NCBI GenBank assembly: GCA_964586175.1
Contig: CAZPGL010000008.1
Span: 1-61,601 of the forward strand
Source of the DNA: CAZPGL01 sp964586175
GTDB taxonomy: Bacteria; Actinomycetota; Acidimicrobiia; Acidimicrobiales; MedAcidi-G1
Reading direction: 5' to 3'
Length of the DNA stretch: 61,601 nt
Made by a program: the position numbers and the translations under genes. The notes beneath the pieces were generated by a model, which was not told the DNA's origin, did no database searches, and was given only the letters and a program-made list of their open reading frames with translations. Numbering within the stretch: the stretch's first letter is position 1; every line of letters starts with the position of its first letter. Shown one piece after another: positions 23,491 to 31,598 of this stretch.

Positions 23491-24339
23491 ATGGGCGACG
23501 GAGCACTGCGGGACAAGGGCGTGCTGGTCACCGGCGGGGGGACGGGCATCGGCCGGGCCTGCGCCGAGGCGTTGGCCGCCGACGGGGCGGTGGTCACCAT
23601 CTGTGGCCGCACCGAGGGCACGCTGGCCGCCACCGTCGAGGGCATCGGGGCCGCCGGCGGTCGGGCCGGGTACGTGGTCGCCGACGTCACCGACGAGGTG
23701 TCGGTCCGGGCCGCGGTGGACGCGGCGGCTGAGCGGGCCGGCAACCTGCACGGGGTGGTCGCCAACGCCGGGGGCGCCGGCGGCTTCGGCCCGTACCACG
23801 TGCAGGATGCCGAGGCGTTCATGGACGTGCTGCGCCTCAACGTGCTCGGCACCATGCTGTGCCTGAAGCACGCCGTGCCCCACATGGTGGCCGGCGGGGG
23901 CGGGTCGTTCGTCGGCATGTCGTCCATCGCCGGCCACGTCACCCACCCCAATTTCGGGGCCTACACGGTCGGCAAGGCCGGCATCGAGCAGATCGTGCGC
24001 AACGCGGCCGACGAGTTCGGCCGGTCCGGGGTGCGGTGCAACGCCATCCGTCCCGGGTTCATCGCCACCGAACTGATGGAGGGCATCCCCCGGGACAGCG
24101 AGGTGTACGCCAGCTACCTGGCCAACACGCCGATGGGCGGGGTGGGCCGGCCGGAGCACGTGGCCGCCCTGGCCCGGTTCCTGATCGGCCCCGAGTCGGC
24201 GTGGATCACCGGGCAGTGCATCAACGTGGACGGCGGCCACTCCCTGCGGGCCGGCCCCGACTTCTCGTCCTTCGTGGCCCCAGCCCTCGGTGACCACGTG
24301 ATGGCCGGGAACCGACCCGAGGAGGAGCACGGCCGGTGA
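23491..24339 (+). CDS. SDR family NAD(P)-dependent oxidoreductase
   Basis: The 282-residue classical short-chain dehydrogenase has the nucleotide-binding TGGGTGIGRAC, the NAG motif VANAGGAGGF, the catalytic Ser in VGMSSIAGHV and YTVGK with catalytic Tyr and Lys, and the C-terminal NVDGGHSLRAGP. GGGAGGAG lies 6 nt before ATG 23491. Its stop overlaps the GTG of the esterase (GTGA), so the two enzymes probably act on one alcohol or ester substrate. Substrate not identifiable. Confidence 0.92.
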   Translation: MGDGALRDKGVLVTGGGTGIGRACAEALAADGAVVTICGRTEGTLAATVEGIGAAGGRAGYVVADVTDEVSVRAAVDAAAERAGNLHGVVANAGGAGGFGPYHVQDAEAFMDVLRLNVLGTMLCLKHAVPHMVAGGGGSFVGMSSIAGHVTHPNFGAYTVGKAGIEQIVRNAADEFGRSGVRCNAIRPGFIATELMEGIPRDSEVYASYLANTPMGGVGRPEHVAALARFLIGPESAWITGQCINVDGGHSLRAGPDFSSFVAPALGDHVMAGNRPEEEHGR

Positions 24340-25262
24340 CCCTCGACGCCGACATGCAGGCCGTGGTCGACCAGCGCAACGCCCTGGGCTGGGACATGAC
24401 GGCCCACACGGTGTCCGAGGTGCGGGCCGCGGTGGCCGCCGGCCTGCGGGCCCAGCTGGCCCTGGGCGTCGACGAGGTGGCCCACGTGGCCGACCTGGAG
24501 GTGCCGGCGAATCCGCCGGTGCCGTGCCGTCACTACCGGCCCGGGGGAGCCGACGGGGGCGGGCTGCTGGTGTGGTTCCACGGTGGCGGGTTCTGCATCG
24601 GCGACCTCGACACCCACGACCAGCTATGCCGGCGTCTGGCCGTGCTGGCCGGGGCCCAGGTGTTGTCCGTCGACTACCGGCTGGCCCCCGAGCATCCGTG
24701 GCCGGCCGCCGTCGACGACGCCGTCGCCGTGGCCCGATGGGCGACCGACGCCGGGGGCGGCCACGGCTGGGACACCACCCGGGTGGCGGTGGGGGGCGAC
24801 AGCGCCGGTGGCTCGCTGGCCGCGGTGGTCGCCCTCGAGGCCCGCGACGCCGGGCTCGGGCTGGTCCACCAGGTGCTCGCCTACCCGGGCACCGACCACA
24901 CCCGGCACTACCCGTCGCTGGACCTGCCGTCCGGCTACCTCTACGACGCCGCGGCCCGGAAGTGGTTCTACGACCGGTATCTGCCCGACGGGGTCGACCG
25001 GTCGGACCGGCGGATCTCGCCGCTGTGCGCCGACCGCCACGCCGGGCTGTGTCCGGCGACGGTGTTCACCGCGGGCCACGACCCACTGCGCGACGAGGGA
25101 CGGGCCTACGCCGAGGCCCTCTACGAGGCTGGGGTGCCGGTCACCCACGTCGAGTACCCGGGGCTGGTCCACGGGTTCCTCAACCAGTTCCTGCTCGTCG
25201 CCGCGGCGGACGAGGCGACGAGGATCATCGGCGACACCCTGGTCGACCCGCTGGCCCCCTGA
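24336..25262 (+). CDS. Alpha/beta hydrolase, HSL-type esterase
   Basis: The 308-residue hormone-sensitive-lipase family esterase has the oxyanion motif WFHGGGFCIGD, the nucleophile elbow GGDSAGGSLAA, a catalytic Asp in AGHDPLRDEG and a His in PGLVHGFLNQF. The preceding YRLAPEHPWPAAVDDA is also typical. No signal peptide is present, so it acts on intracellular carboxylic esters. It is coupled to the SDR gene by a 4-nt overlap and ends 21 nt from the convergent P450. Confidence 0.92.
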   Translation: MTLDADMQAVVDQRNALGWDMTAHTVSEVRAAVAAGLRAQLALGVDEVAHVADLEVPANPPVPCRHYRPGGADGGGLLVWFHGGGFCIGDLDTHDQLCRRLAVLAGAQVLSVDYRLAPEHPWPAAVDDAVAVARWATDAGGGHGWDTTRVAVGGDSAGGSLAAVVALEARDAGLGLVHQVLAYPGTDHTRHYPSLDLPSGYLYDAAARKWFYDRYLPDGVDRSDRRISPLCADRHAGLCPATVFTAGHDPLRDEGRAYAEALYEAGVPVTHVEYPGLVHGFLNQFLLVAAADEATRIIGDTLVDPLAP

Positions 25263-25283
25263 ACAGCCCCGCCCTCTGAGCGC

Positions 25284-26513
25284 TCAGACCGGGTCGGCCA
25301 GGAGGTGGGCCTCGGCGAGACCGTGGACGAAGGCGTTGGGCATCTCCACCGGTTCGGTACCCGGGGCCAGGCGGGGGTTGGCGAACCGGCGCACGAACTC
25401 CTCGAAGAACACCCGGATCTCCAGGCGGGCCAGGGCCGCCCCCAGGCAGAAGTGGGTGCCGTTGCCGAACGCCAGATGGTGGTTGGGGTCCCGGGTCACG
25501 TCGAAGGCCTCCGGGTCGGCGAAGTGGGCCGGGTCCCGGTTCGCCGACGAGTACATCAGCAGCACCTGCTGGCCGGCCCGCACCGTGACCCCACCGAGGT
25601 CGGTGTCCTCGGTGGCCACCCGGCACATGTTGTGGATCGGGGTCACCCAGCGGATGAACTCCTCGACGGCCACCGCCATGTCGGCCCCGCCGGCCAGGGC
25701 GGCGAACTGGTCGGGCCGCCGGGTCAGCTCGACGAGGGTGCGGGCGATCACCGTGCGGGTCGTCTCGGCGCCGCCGTCGAGCAGCAGCAGGCAGTCGGAG
25801 ATGATCTCGTCCAGCCCGAACGGGTAGCCGTCGAGCCCCTCGGCCTCGGTGTCGATCCACACGTCCATCACGGTGTCGACCGGGCACCCGCCGCCGGCCC
25901 GGGCCGCCGAGGTCTCGGCGTACAGGTTCATGCACGCCTCGGTGAACTCGAACACCGCCATCACGCCGTCCTCGTCGTGGTAGCGGGGCCCGCCGCCCAA
26001 GGCGATGGTGCGCTCCGACCACGACTTCAGCGACGGCCACATCTCGTGGGGGAACCCGAGCAGCAGGCCGATCATCTGGGCGGGGAGCGGGGCGGCCAGC
26101 TGGCTGATGACCTCGGCCGAACCGGTGGCCGCCAGGTCGTCGAGTAGCCCGGTGACGACGCCGCGCACGTGGTCCTCCCATGCAGCGGCGGCCCGGGGCG
26201 TGAACCGGCGGGACACCAGGTTGCGGCGCACCGTGTGGTGCGGGTCGTCGAGGCCGATGATCGAGGCGTCGGCCGGGATGTTGGGCCGGTAGCCGCCCTT
26301 GACCTTGTCCGAGGAGATGAACCGGGTCTTGTCCCGCTCGATGGCGATGATGTCGTCGTAGCGGGACACCCCCCACAGTTCGTTGGCCTCGTCCCAGTAG
26401 ACGGGCTCGTGGTCCCGCATCCAGGCGTAGGTGGGGTACGGGTCGTCGACGTAGAAGGCGCCGTCGAGCAGGTCGAGCGAAGGTCGGGCGGAGATCGGGG
26501 ACGGCGGGCTCAC
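25284..26513 (-). CDS. Cytochrome P450
   Basis: The 409-residue soluble bacterial P450 has the I-helix oxygen-binding motif DGGAETTRTV, the K-helix EEFIRW, and the haem loop FGNGTHFCLGAALARLE with the ligand at Cys356. It resembles CYP families that hydroxylate steroids and fatty acids in actinobacteria (CYP124/125/142-like length and motifs), which would suit the catabolic island, but family assignment needs alignment. The GTG at 26513 is chosen because TACGAT ends 7 nt upstream. It needs a ferredoxin and reductase encoded elsewhere. Confidence 0.93.
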   Translation of the reverse strand: MSPPSPISARPSLDLLDGAFYVDDPYPTYAWMRDHEPVYWDEANELWGVSRYDDIIAIERDKTRFISSDKVKGGYRPNIPADASIIGLDDPHHTVRRNLVSRRFTPRAAAAWEDHVRGVVTGLLDDLAATGSAEVISQLAAPLPAQMIGLLLGFPHEMWPSLKSWSERTIALGGGPRYHDEDGVMAVFEFTEACMNLYAETSAARAGGGCPVDTVMDVWIDTEAEGLDGYPFGLDEIISDCLLLLDGGAETTRTVIARTLVELTRRPDQFAALAGGADMAVAVEEFIRWVTPIHNMCRVATEDTDLGGVTVRAGQQVLLMYSSANRDPAHFADPEAFDVTRDPNHHLAFGNGTHFCLGAALARLEIRVFFEEFVRRFANPRLAPGTEPVEMPNAFVHGLAEAHLLADPV

Positions 26514-26520
26514 GGGGCCG

Positions 26521-26526
26521 ATCGTA
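26521..26526 (-). promoter_or_regulatory. Leaderless -10 (TACGAT) of the P450 gene
   Basis: Minus-strand TACGAT ends 7 nt before GTG 26513, which supports that start over longer upstream alternatives. Confidence 0.55.
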
Positions 26527-26586
26527 CGACCGGAGCCGGGGCCGACTACAACTGCGAGCACCGGACACCGAGCACGGGGGGACGCC

Positions 26587-27528
26587 ATGCGGGCGGTACG
26601 CAGCATCGACGGTACGTTCGCCGTCGTCGACGTGGACGAGCCGGCGGACGGCGACGGCGGGATCGTGGTCGACATCGCCTCGGCCGGCATCTGCGGTTCG
26701 GACCTGCACATGGCCCCGTTCGGCTTCCCGGTCACCTTCGGCCACGAGTGCGCCGGCACCCTGGCCGACGGCACCCCGGTGGCCGTGCAGCCCCTCGTCC
26801 ACTGCGGCGCCTGCGACCGGTGCCGGGCGGGCGAGGCCACCCAGTGCCGCACCGCGGGCGGCAGCCTCTACGGCATCGTCCGGGACGGCGGCATGGCCGA
26901 CCGCATGGCCATCGACGCGTCCTGCGTGGTGCCGCTGCCCGACGGGTTGTCGGTGGCCGACGCCTGCCTGGTCGAGCCGGTGGCCGTGGCCGTCCACGCC
27001 GTCAACGGCCTCGAGGTGGCGGTCGGCCACCGGGCGCTGGTCATCGGCGGCGGCATGATCGGCCTGGCCGCGGTGGCCGCGGCGCACGCCGCCGGCGCCG
27101 ACGTGGACCTGTCGGCCCGCCACCCCCACCAGAAGGCGGCCGGGGAGCAGTTGGGGGCCGGCACGGACCCGGTCGGCGAGTACGACGTGGTCGTCGACGC
27201 CGTGGGCACCTCTGAGTCGCTCTCCACGGCCATCGCCCACGCCCGGCCCGCCGGAGCGGTGGCGGTACCCGGCACCCCGTGGGAGGGGCTGACCATCGCC
27301 GATCCGATGGCGTGGTTCATGAAGGAACTGCGCATCAAGCCGTCGTTCACCTACGGGCACCACGGCGGAGTCCGGGAGACCGACCAGGCGGCGGCCCTGC
27401 TGGCCGCCACCCCCGACCTGGCGTCGACCGTCGTCACCCACCGGTTCGCCCTCGATGACGCCCCCGAGGCGTTCCGGGTGGCCGCCGACCGCAAGGCCGG
27501 GGCCATCAAGGTGGTGCTGGAGCCCTAG
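26587..27528 (+). CDS. Zinc-dependent alcohol dehydrogenase (MDR superfamily)
   Basis: The 313-residue medium-chain dehydrogenase has the catalytic zinc motif SAGICGSDLH and GHECAGTL, the structural zinc cysteines in HCGACDRCRAGEATQC, and a Rossmann segment ALVIGGGMIGLAAVAAA. It is shorter than the typical 350 residues because loops between domains are trimmed. GGGGGGAC lies close to ATG 26587. It is divergent from the P450, so it could oxidise the alcohol the P450 produces; this link is inference. Confidence 0.9.
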   Translation: MRAVRSIDGTFAVVDVDEPADGDGGIVVDIASAGICGSDLHMAPFGFPVTFGHECAGTLADGTPVAVQPLVHCGACDRCRAGEATQCRTAGGSLYGIVRDGGMADRMAIDASCVVPLPDGLSVADACLVEPVAVAVHAVNGLEVAVGHRALVIGGGMIGLAAVAAAHAAGADVDLSARHPHQKAAGEQLGAGTDPVGEYDVVVDAVGTSESLSTAIAHARPAGAVAVPGTPWEGLTIADPMAWFMKELRIKPSFTYGHHGGVRETDQAAALLAATPDLASTVVTHRFALDDAPEAFRVAADRKAGAIKVVLEP

Positions 27529-27535
27529 ACCGGCG

Positions 27536-28108
27536 TCAGGCCAGCGCCGCCATCTCGAAGCGGCTCGGGCGGTCGAACACTTCGCGCACCATCGGGGCGA
27601 ACTCCTCGAGCGGGATGTCGTCGTAGCCGGGTTCGAAGCAGTTCTGGTCGTACTCGTGGCAGAAGGCGGCGCAGTCGTCGAACCACTCGTGGTCCCGGAA
27701 GCGTTCGCGCTCGTCCCGGTCACCGCCCAGGTGGTGGAAGTAGTAGTACCCCTGGAACACGCCGTGGTGCCGGATGATCCAGGTTGTGCGGTCGTCCACG
27801 TACGGCCGCAGGATGTCGGCGGCGACCGCGGAATGGTTGGCCGGGGCCATCACGTCGCCGACGTCGTGGAGCAGGGCGGCGACCACCATGTCGATCGGTT
27901 CGCCGTTGCGCAGGGCCCGCGATCCGCTCTGCAGCGAGTGGCGGTAGCGGTCGACCGGGTACCCCAGCCTGGGGCCCTTCATGATCCCCAGCAGGCCGAG
28001 CAGGTTGTCGGCCAGGGTGTCGGTGACGTGGTCGGCGAACAGCCGGGACACGAGCTCGTAGTCCTCGGCCGTGCCGTCCTCCATGTGGACGAAGCTGACG
28101 GTCTCCAT
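27536..28108 (-). CDS. HD-domain protein of the PhnZ/MIOX-like diiron oxygenase group
   Basis: The 190-residue protein has the metal-binding set YRHSLQSGSRAL, VVAALLHDVGDVMAPANHS (the HD motif) and IIRHHGVFQGYYYFHHLGGD, then CAAFCHEYDQNCFEPGYDDIPLEEFAPMV. This order of His/Asp ligands matches HD oxygenases such as PhnZ and myo-inositol oxygenase, where a mixed-valent diiron centre cleaves C-P or C-C bonds, rather than hydrolytic HD phosphatases. ATG 28108 is preferred because CAGAAT ends 8 nt upstream; ATG 28126 is possible. Substrate unknown; no phosphonate genes are adjacent. Confidence 0.72.
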   Translation of the reverse strand: METVSFVHMEDGTAEDYELVSRLFADHVTDTLADNLLGLLGIMKGPRLGYPVDRYRHSLQSGSRALRNGEPIDMVVAALLHDVGDVMAPANHSAVAADILRPYVDDRTTWIIRHHGVFQGYYYFHHLGGDRDERERFRDHEWFDDCAAFCHEYDQNCFEPGYDDIPLEEFAPMVREVFDRPSRFEMAALA

Positions 28109-28168
28109 GGCCGCGCATTCTGCCATGCCGGGGCCGACCGTGGGCCGAGGTTGAACGGCCGCTGCCGG

Positions 28169-28174
28169 TAGGGT
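28169..28174 (+). promoter_or_regulatory. Leaderless -10 (TAGGGT) of the ABC exporter operon
   Basis: TAGGGT ends 6 nt before GTG 28181, so the transcript should begin at the start codon. Confidence 0.55.
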
Positions 28175-28180
28175 CCGGCC

Positions 28181-29092
28181 GTGCCCGCCGTCGCCGTCAC
28201 CGACCTGGTCAAGGACTACGGGCCGGTGCGCGCCGTCGACGGCCTGTCGTTCACCGTGGAGGAGGGCGAGGTCGTCGCCCTCCTCGGCCCCAACGGGGCC
28301 GGCAAGTCCACCACCATCGAGGTGCTCGAGGGCCACCGCACCCGCACGTCCGGGTCGGTCGACGTCCTGGGCGTCGACCCGGCCCACGGGGGGCGGGCCT
28401 TCCGGGACCGCATCGGCATCGTGCTCCAGGAGGTCGGCCTCGAGCGGGAGCTCACCGTGCGGGAGATGCTCGAGCACTACGGCGCCTGCTACTCGCGCCG
28501 CCGGCCGGTCGACGAGGTGTTCGACCTGGTCGGCCTGGCCGGCCTCGGCGACCGCCGCACCCACCGGCTGTCCGGCGGGCAGAAGCGGCGCATCGACCTC
28601 GCCCTCGGGCTCATCGGCGACCCTGAGTTGTTGTTCCTCGACGAACCGACCACCGGGTTCGACCCGTCGGCCCGTCGGCAGGCGTGGGAGATGATCGACG
28701 GTTTGCGGGGCCTCGGCACCACCGTCCTGCTGACCAGCCACTACATGGACGAGGTCGAGGCCCTGGCCGACCGGGTGCTGGTCATCGCCAGGGGGCGCCT
28801 GGTCGCCGAGGGCACGCCGGCCGAGTTGCGGGCCGGCATTGCCGACGTCACCGTCGTGCAGTTCGTCGCACCAGCGGCCGGCGGGCTGCCCGACGGGCTG
28901 AGCGGTCCAGTGGTCGTGGCCGACGGCCGGGCCGAGTTGCGCTCCACCGACCCGACGGCCGACCTTCACCGGTTGACCGGTTGGGCCGTCGACCACGGCG
29001 TGACTCTCGAAGGCCTCGAGGTGACCCGACCCACCCTCGAAGACGTGTACCTGGACCTGATCGGCGGTCCGGAGGGCGACCGGCATGCCTGA
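28181..29092 (+). CDS. ABC transporter ATP-binding protein (ABC-2 type)
   Basis: The 303-residue ATPase has Walker A GPNGAGKST, Q-loop IVLQEVGLERELTV, signature RLSGGQKRRID, Walker B LLFLDEPTTGFD and switch His in LTSHYMDEVE. The tail of about 80 residues after the nucleotide-binding domain is the DrrA/CcmA-type C-terminal extension. It overlaps the permease start by 8 nt, and together they form a half-exporter of the drug/lipid DrrAB type. Substrate not predictable. Confidence 0.93.
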   Translation: MPAVAVTDLVKDYGPVRAVDGLSFTVEEGEVVALLGPNGAGKSTTIEVLEGHRTRTSGSVDVLGVDPAHGGRAFRDRIGIVLQEVGLERELTVREMLEHYGACYSRRRPVDEVFDLVGLAGLGDRRTHRLSGGQKRRIDLALGLIGDPELLFLDEPTTGFDPSARRQAWEMIDGLRGLGTTVLLTSHYMDEVEALADRVLVIARGRLVAEGTPAELRAGIADVTVVQFVAPAAGGLPDGLSGPVVVADGRAELRSTDPTADLHRLTGWAVDHGVTLEGLEVTRPTLEDVYLDLIGGPEGDRHA

Positions 29093-29915
29093 GCGATCCC
29101 GTCCGTCCACCGTCGCCCTCGTCGTCGAGCAGGTCCGGTACCAGAACCGCCTGTTCCGCCGGAACCCGATGGCGGCCAGCTTCACCCTGGCCTTTCCGAT
29201 GATCTTCCTCGTGCTGTTCGGGGCCCTGTTCGACGAGATCGACGTGGCCCCCGGCGTCTGGGTGGAGGCCGCCCAGTTCTACGCCCCGGGCCTCGCCGTG
29301 TTCGCCGCCGTGTCGGCCACCTACTCCAACATCGGGATCTCGACGGCCATGACCCGCGACGAGGGCATCTTGAAGCGCACCCGGGGAACGCCGCTGCCGC
29401 CGTGGATCTATCTGGCCGGGGTGGTCGGCTCCGGGGTCACCGTCGCTGTCCTCGGCACCGTGGCGATGCTGCTCATCGGGGCCCTGGCCTACGGCATCGA
29501 GATGGATGCCGCCGACCTGCCGGCCGCCGTGGTCACCTTTGTGGTCGGCGTGGCGGTGTTCGCCCTGCTGGGCCTGGCCCTGGCCGCAGTGTGCCCGTCG
29601 GGCCAATCGGCGCCGGCCCTGGCCCAGGTGACGCTCATCCCCATCGCCTTCGTGTCCAACGTGTTCGTCAGCGTGCGCAGCGATCCCCCGGCCTGGATCG
29701 ACCTGCTGGGTGACGTGTTCCCCCTGAAGGCCTTCGCCGACGCCTTCTTCGCCGCCTTCGATCCGTTCCGGGACGGGTCGGCGTTCGAACCGTGGCTGCT
29801 GGCCCGCATGGGGCTCTGGGGGGTCGTCGGAGCCGTGGTGGCCGTCCGCCGCTTCACCTGGGAGCCCTCGGCCGGAGCCGCCCCCGGATCGGGTCGCCGG
29901 GGCCGCCGAGGCTGA
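29085..29915 (+). CDS. ABC-2 type transporter permease
   Basis: The 276-residue inner-membrane protein has six hydrophobic segments, including AASFTLAFPMIFLVLFGALF, IGALAYGIEMDAAD preceded by VTVAVLGTVAMLL, and AVVTFVVGVAVFALLGLALAAV. The conserved KRTRGTPLPPWIYLAGVV between helices matches ABC-2 permeases (the rLrgtPlp motif). It is coupled to the ATPase by overlap and ends 21 nt from the convergent cofC. Confidence 0.9.
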   Translation: MPERSRPSTVALVVEQVRYQNRLFRRNPMAASFTLAFPMIFLVLFGALFDEIDVAPGVWVEAAQFYAPGLAVFAAVSATYSNIGISTAMTRDEGILKRTRGTPLPPWIYLAGVVGSGVTVAVLGTVAMLLIGALAYGIEMDAADLPAAVVTFVVGVAVFALLGLALAAVCPSGQSAPALAQVTLIPIAFVSNVFVSVRSDPPAWIDLLGDVFPLKAFADAFFAAFDPFRDGSAFEPWLLARMGLWGVVGAVVAVRRFTWEPSAGAAPGSGRRGRRG

Positions 29916-29935
29916 CCGCAGCCGGTCGGCCAGGC

Positions 29936-30520
29936 TCAGAGCCCGGCACCCTCCAGGTCGTCGGGGCCGTCGACGTCGTGGCCCAGATCGGCGTCGCGCA
30001 GGCTGCGCCACGGCAGACCCAGGCGTTCGGCTTCGGCGACGTGGCGGGCGAACGAGCCGGGGCCGTAGGCGAACCGAAAGCCGGCGTTGCAGGGGACCAC
30101 GGCCACCGGGGTGCCGTCGCCGTGCCGGTCGGGGACCAGGGTGACCCCGTCGAAGGCGGCGCAGCGGCTCAGGTCGGCGGCCCGAGGGAGGTCGCCGTGG
30201 GCGACGACCACCCGGTCATGGCCGGCGTCGGCCAGCGCGGCCACCCCGGTTTCGACGGCGGCGACCAGCCCCGGGCGGTCGGCCCACACCACGTCGGCGC
30301 CGACGCCCCGGGCCCAGTCGGCCACCGCGGGGTCGTCGCACACCACGGTCACCGGCAGGGGGGCGGCGGCGGTCACGACGGTGCCGGCCATGCGCCGGGC
30401 CAGGTCGGCCCGGGCGTCGGCGTCGAGGACGTCGGAGAGCCGCTGCTTGGCGTCGCCGAACGACTTGACCGGGATGAGCACCGCGGTACTGGGTGACGGG
30501 TCGGCAGGCATGGCGGGCAC
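29936..30520 (-). CDS. cofC: 2-phospho-L-lactate (or PEP) guanylyltransferase CofC
   Basis: The 194-residue nucleotidyltransferase activates 2-phospho-L-lactate or phosphoenolpyruvate with GTP in coenzyme F420 biosynthesis. The fingerprint is VLIPVKSFGDAKQRLSDVLDADARADLARRM, followed by VVAHGDLPRAADL (metal-binding Asp) and VPDRHGDGTPVAVVP. The GTG at 30520 is set by TACACT 7 nt upstream. The presence of cofC supports an F420-dependent role for LLM oxidoreductases in this genome. It is divergent from gpsA. Confidence 0.9.
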   Translation of the reverse strand: MPAMPADPSPSTAVLIPVKSFGDAKQRLSDVLDADARADLARRMAGTVVTAAAPLPVTVVCDDPAVADWARGVGADVVWADRPGLVAAVETGVAALADAGHDRVVVAHGDLPRAADLSRCAAFDGVTLVPDRHGDGTPVAVVPCNAGFRFAYGPGSFARHVAEAERLGLPWRSLRDADLGHDVDGPDDLEGAGL

Positions 30521-30527
30521 GGCGGCG

Positions 30528-30533
30528 AGTGTA
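30528..30533 (-). promoter_or_regulatory. Leaderless -10 (TACACT) of cofC
   Basis: Minus-strand TACACT ends 7 nt before GTG 30520. Confidence 0.5.
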
Positions 30534-30572
30534 CGGGCGGACCGTCGGCCCGGTGGCGGGCTCCGCCCCGCC

Positions 30573-30578
30573 TAGGCT
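30573..30578 (+). promoter_or_regulatory. Leaderless -10 (TAGGCT) of gpsA
   Basis: TAGGCT ends 7 nt before ATG 30586, fixing this start over longer upstream extensions of the reading frame. Confidence 0.55.
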
Positions 30579-30585
30579 CGCCGCC

Positions 30586-31596
30586 ATGACGACCGACGCG
30601 ACGGTGACCCGTGTGGCGGTGATCGGTGCTGGCTCGTGGGGGACGACGGTCGCCGCCCTGCTGGCCCCGGTGGTGCCCACCGTGCTTTGGTCGCGCCGGA
30701 CCGACGTGGCCGCTGACGTCGCCGCCGGCCGCGGCAACCGCCGGTATCTCGACGGGTTCGACCTGCCGGCCGGCCTCGACGCCACCGCCGACCTGGCGGC
30801 CGCCGTCGACGGAGCCGACCTGGTGGTGATGGGCGTGCCGACCCACGGCTTCCGGGACACCCTGGCCATGGCCGCTCCGGCCCTGGCCGACGGCACGCCG
30901 GTCGTGAGCCTGGCCAAGGGGTTCGAGCAGGGCACCCGGTTGCGCATGACCGAGGTGGCGGCCCAGGAGGCGCCCGGCCGGCCGGTCGGCGTGCTCACCG
31001 GACCCAACCTGGCCAAGGAGATCCTGGTCGGACAGTCGGCGGCCACCGTCGTGGCGTGCACCGATGCCGGCGTGGCCGGGACTCTCCAGACCCTGCTGGC
31101 CTCCGATCGACTGCGCGTCTACACCAACGACGACGTGGTCGGCTGCGAGATCGGCGGAGCGGTCAAGAACGTCATTGCTCTGGCCGCCGGTATGGCCGAG
31201 GGTCTACGCACCGGCGACAACGCCCGGGCCGCCCTCATCACCCGCGGCCTCGCCGAACTGACCCGACTCGGCGAGGCCCTGGGCGGTGACCCCCGGACCC
31301 TGACCGGCCTGGCCGGGTTGGGCGACACCCTGGTCACCTGCATGAGTCCGCTCAGCCGGAACCGGACGGTGGGCGAGCGGGTCGGCCGGGGTGAGGCGCC
31401 GGCCGACGTGTTGGCCGGCATGGATCAGGTCGCCGAAGGGGTGCGGGCCGCCGGGGTGGTGTGCGAGTTGGCCACCGGGGCGGGCGTCGAGGTGCCCATC
31501 GCCCAGGGTGTGCACGCCGTGTTCGGCGGAGGGCACGACCCGGTCGAGGTGTGGGCCGGCCTCATGACCCGTCGATCCCGGCCTGAGGTGTCCTGA
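30586..31596 (+). CDS. gpsA: NAD(P)-dependent glycerol-3-phosphate dehydrogenase
   Basis: The 336-residue enzyme makes sn-glycerol-3-phosphate from dihydroxyacetone phosphate for membrane lipids. It shows VAVIGAGSWGTTVAALLA (nucleotide binding), VVSLAKGFEQGT, LTGPNLAKEIL, the catalytic Lys in GCEIGGAVKNVIALAAGMAEGL, GDNARAALITRGLAELTRLGEALGGD and TGLAGLGDTLVTC. Length is normal. A gene of unknown function follows after 2 nt and should be cotranscribed. Confidence 0.96.
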   Translation: MTTDATVTRVAVIGAGSWGTTVAALLAPVVPTVLWSRRTDVAADVAAGRGNRRYLDGFDLPAGLDATADLAAAVDGADLVVMGVPTHGFRDTLAMAAPALADGTPVVSLAKGFEQGTRLRMTEVAAQEAPGRPVGVLTGPNLAKEILVGQSAATVVACTDAGVAGTLQTLLASDRLRVYTNDDVVGCEIGGAVKNVIALAAGMAEGLRTGDNARAALITRGLAELTRLGEALGGDPRTLTGLAGLGDTLVTCMSPLSRNRTVGERVGRGEAPADVLAGMDQVAEGVRAAGVVCELATGAGVEVPIAQGVHAVFGGGHDPVEVWAGLMTRRSRPEVS

Positions 31597-31598
31597 CC

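Noticed and set aside
25275..25288. 14-bp palindrome TCTGAGCGCTCAGA as a third copy of the catabolic operator
   Set aside because: The arms are TCTGAGC without the N5 spacer, and it lies between convergent genes where no promoter is expected.
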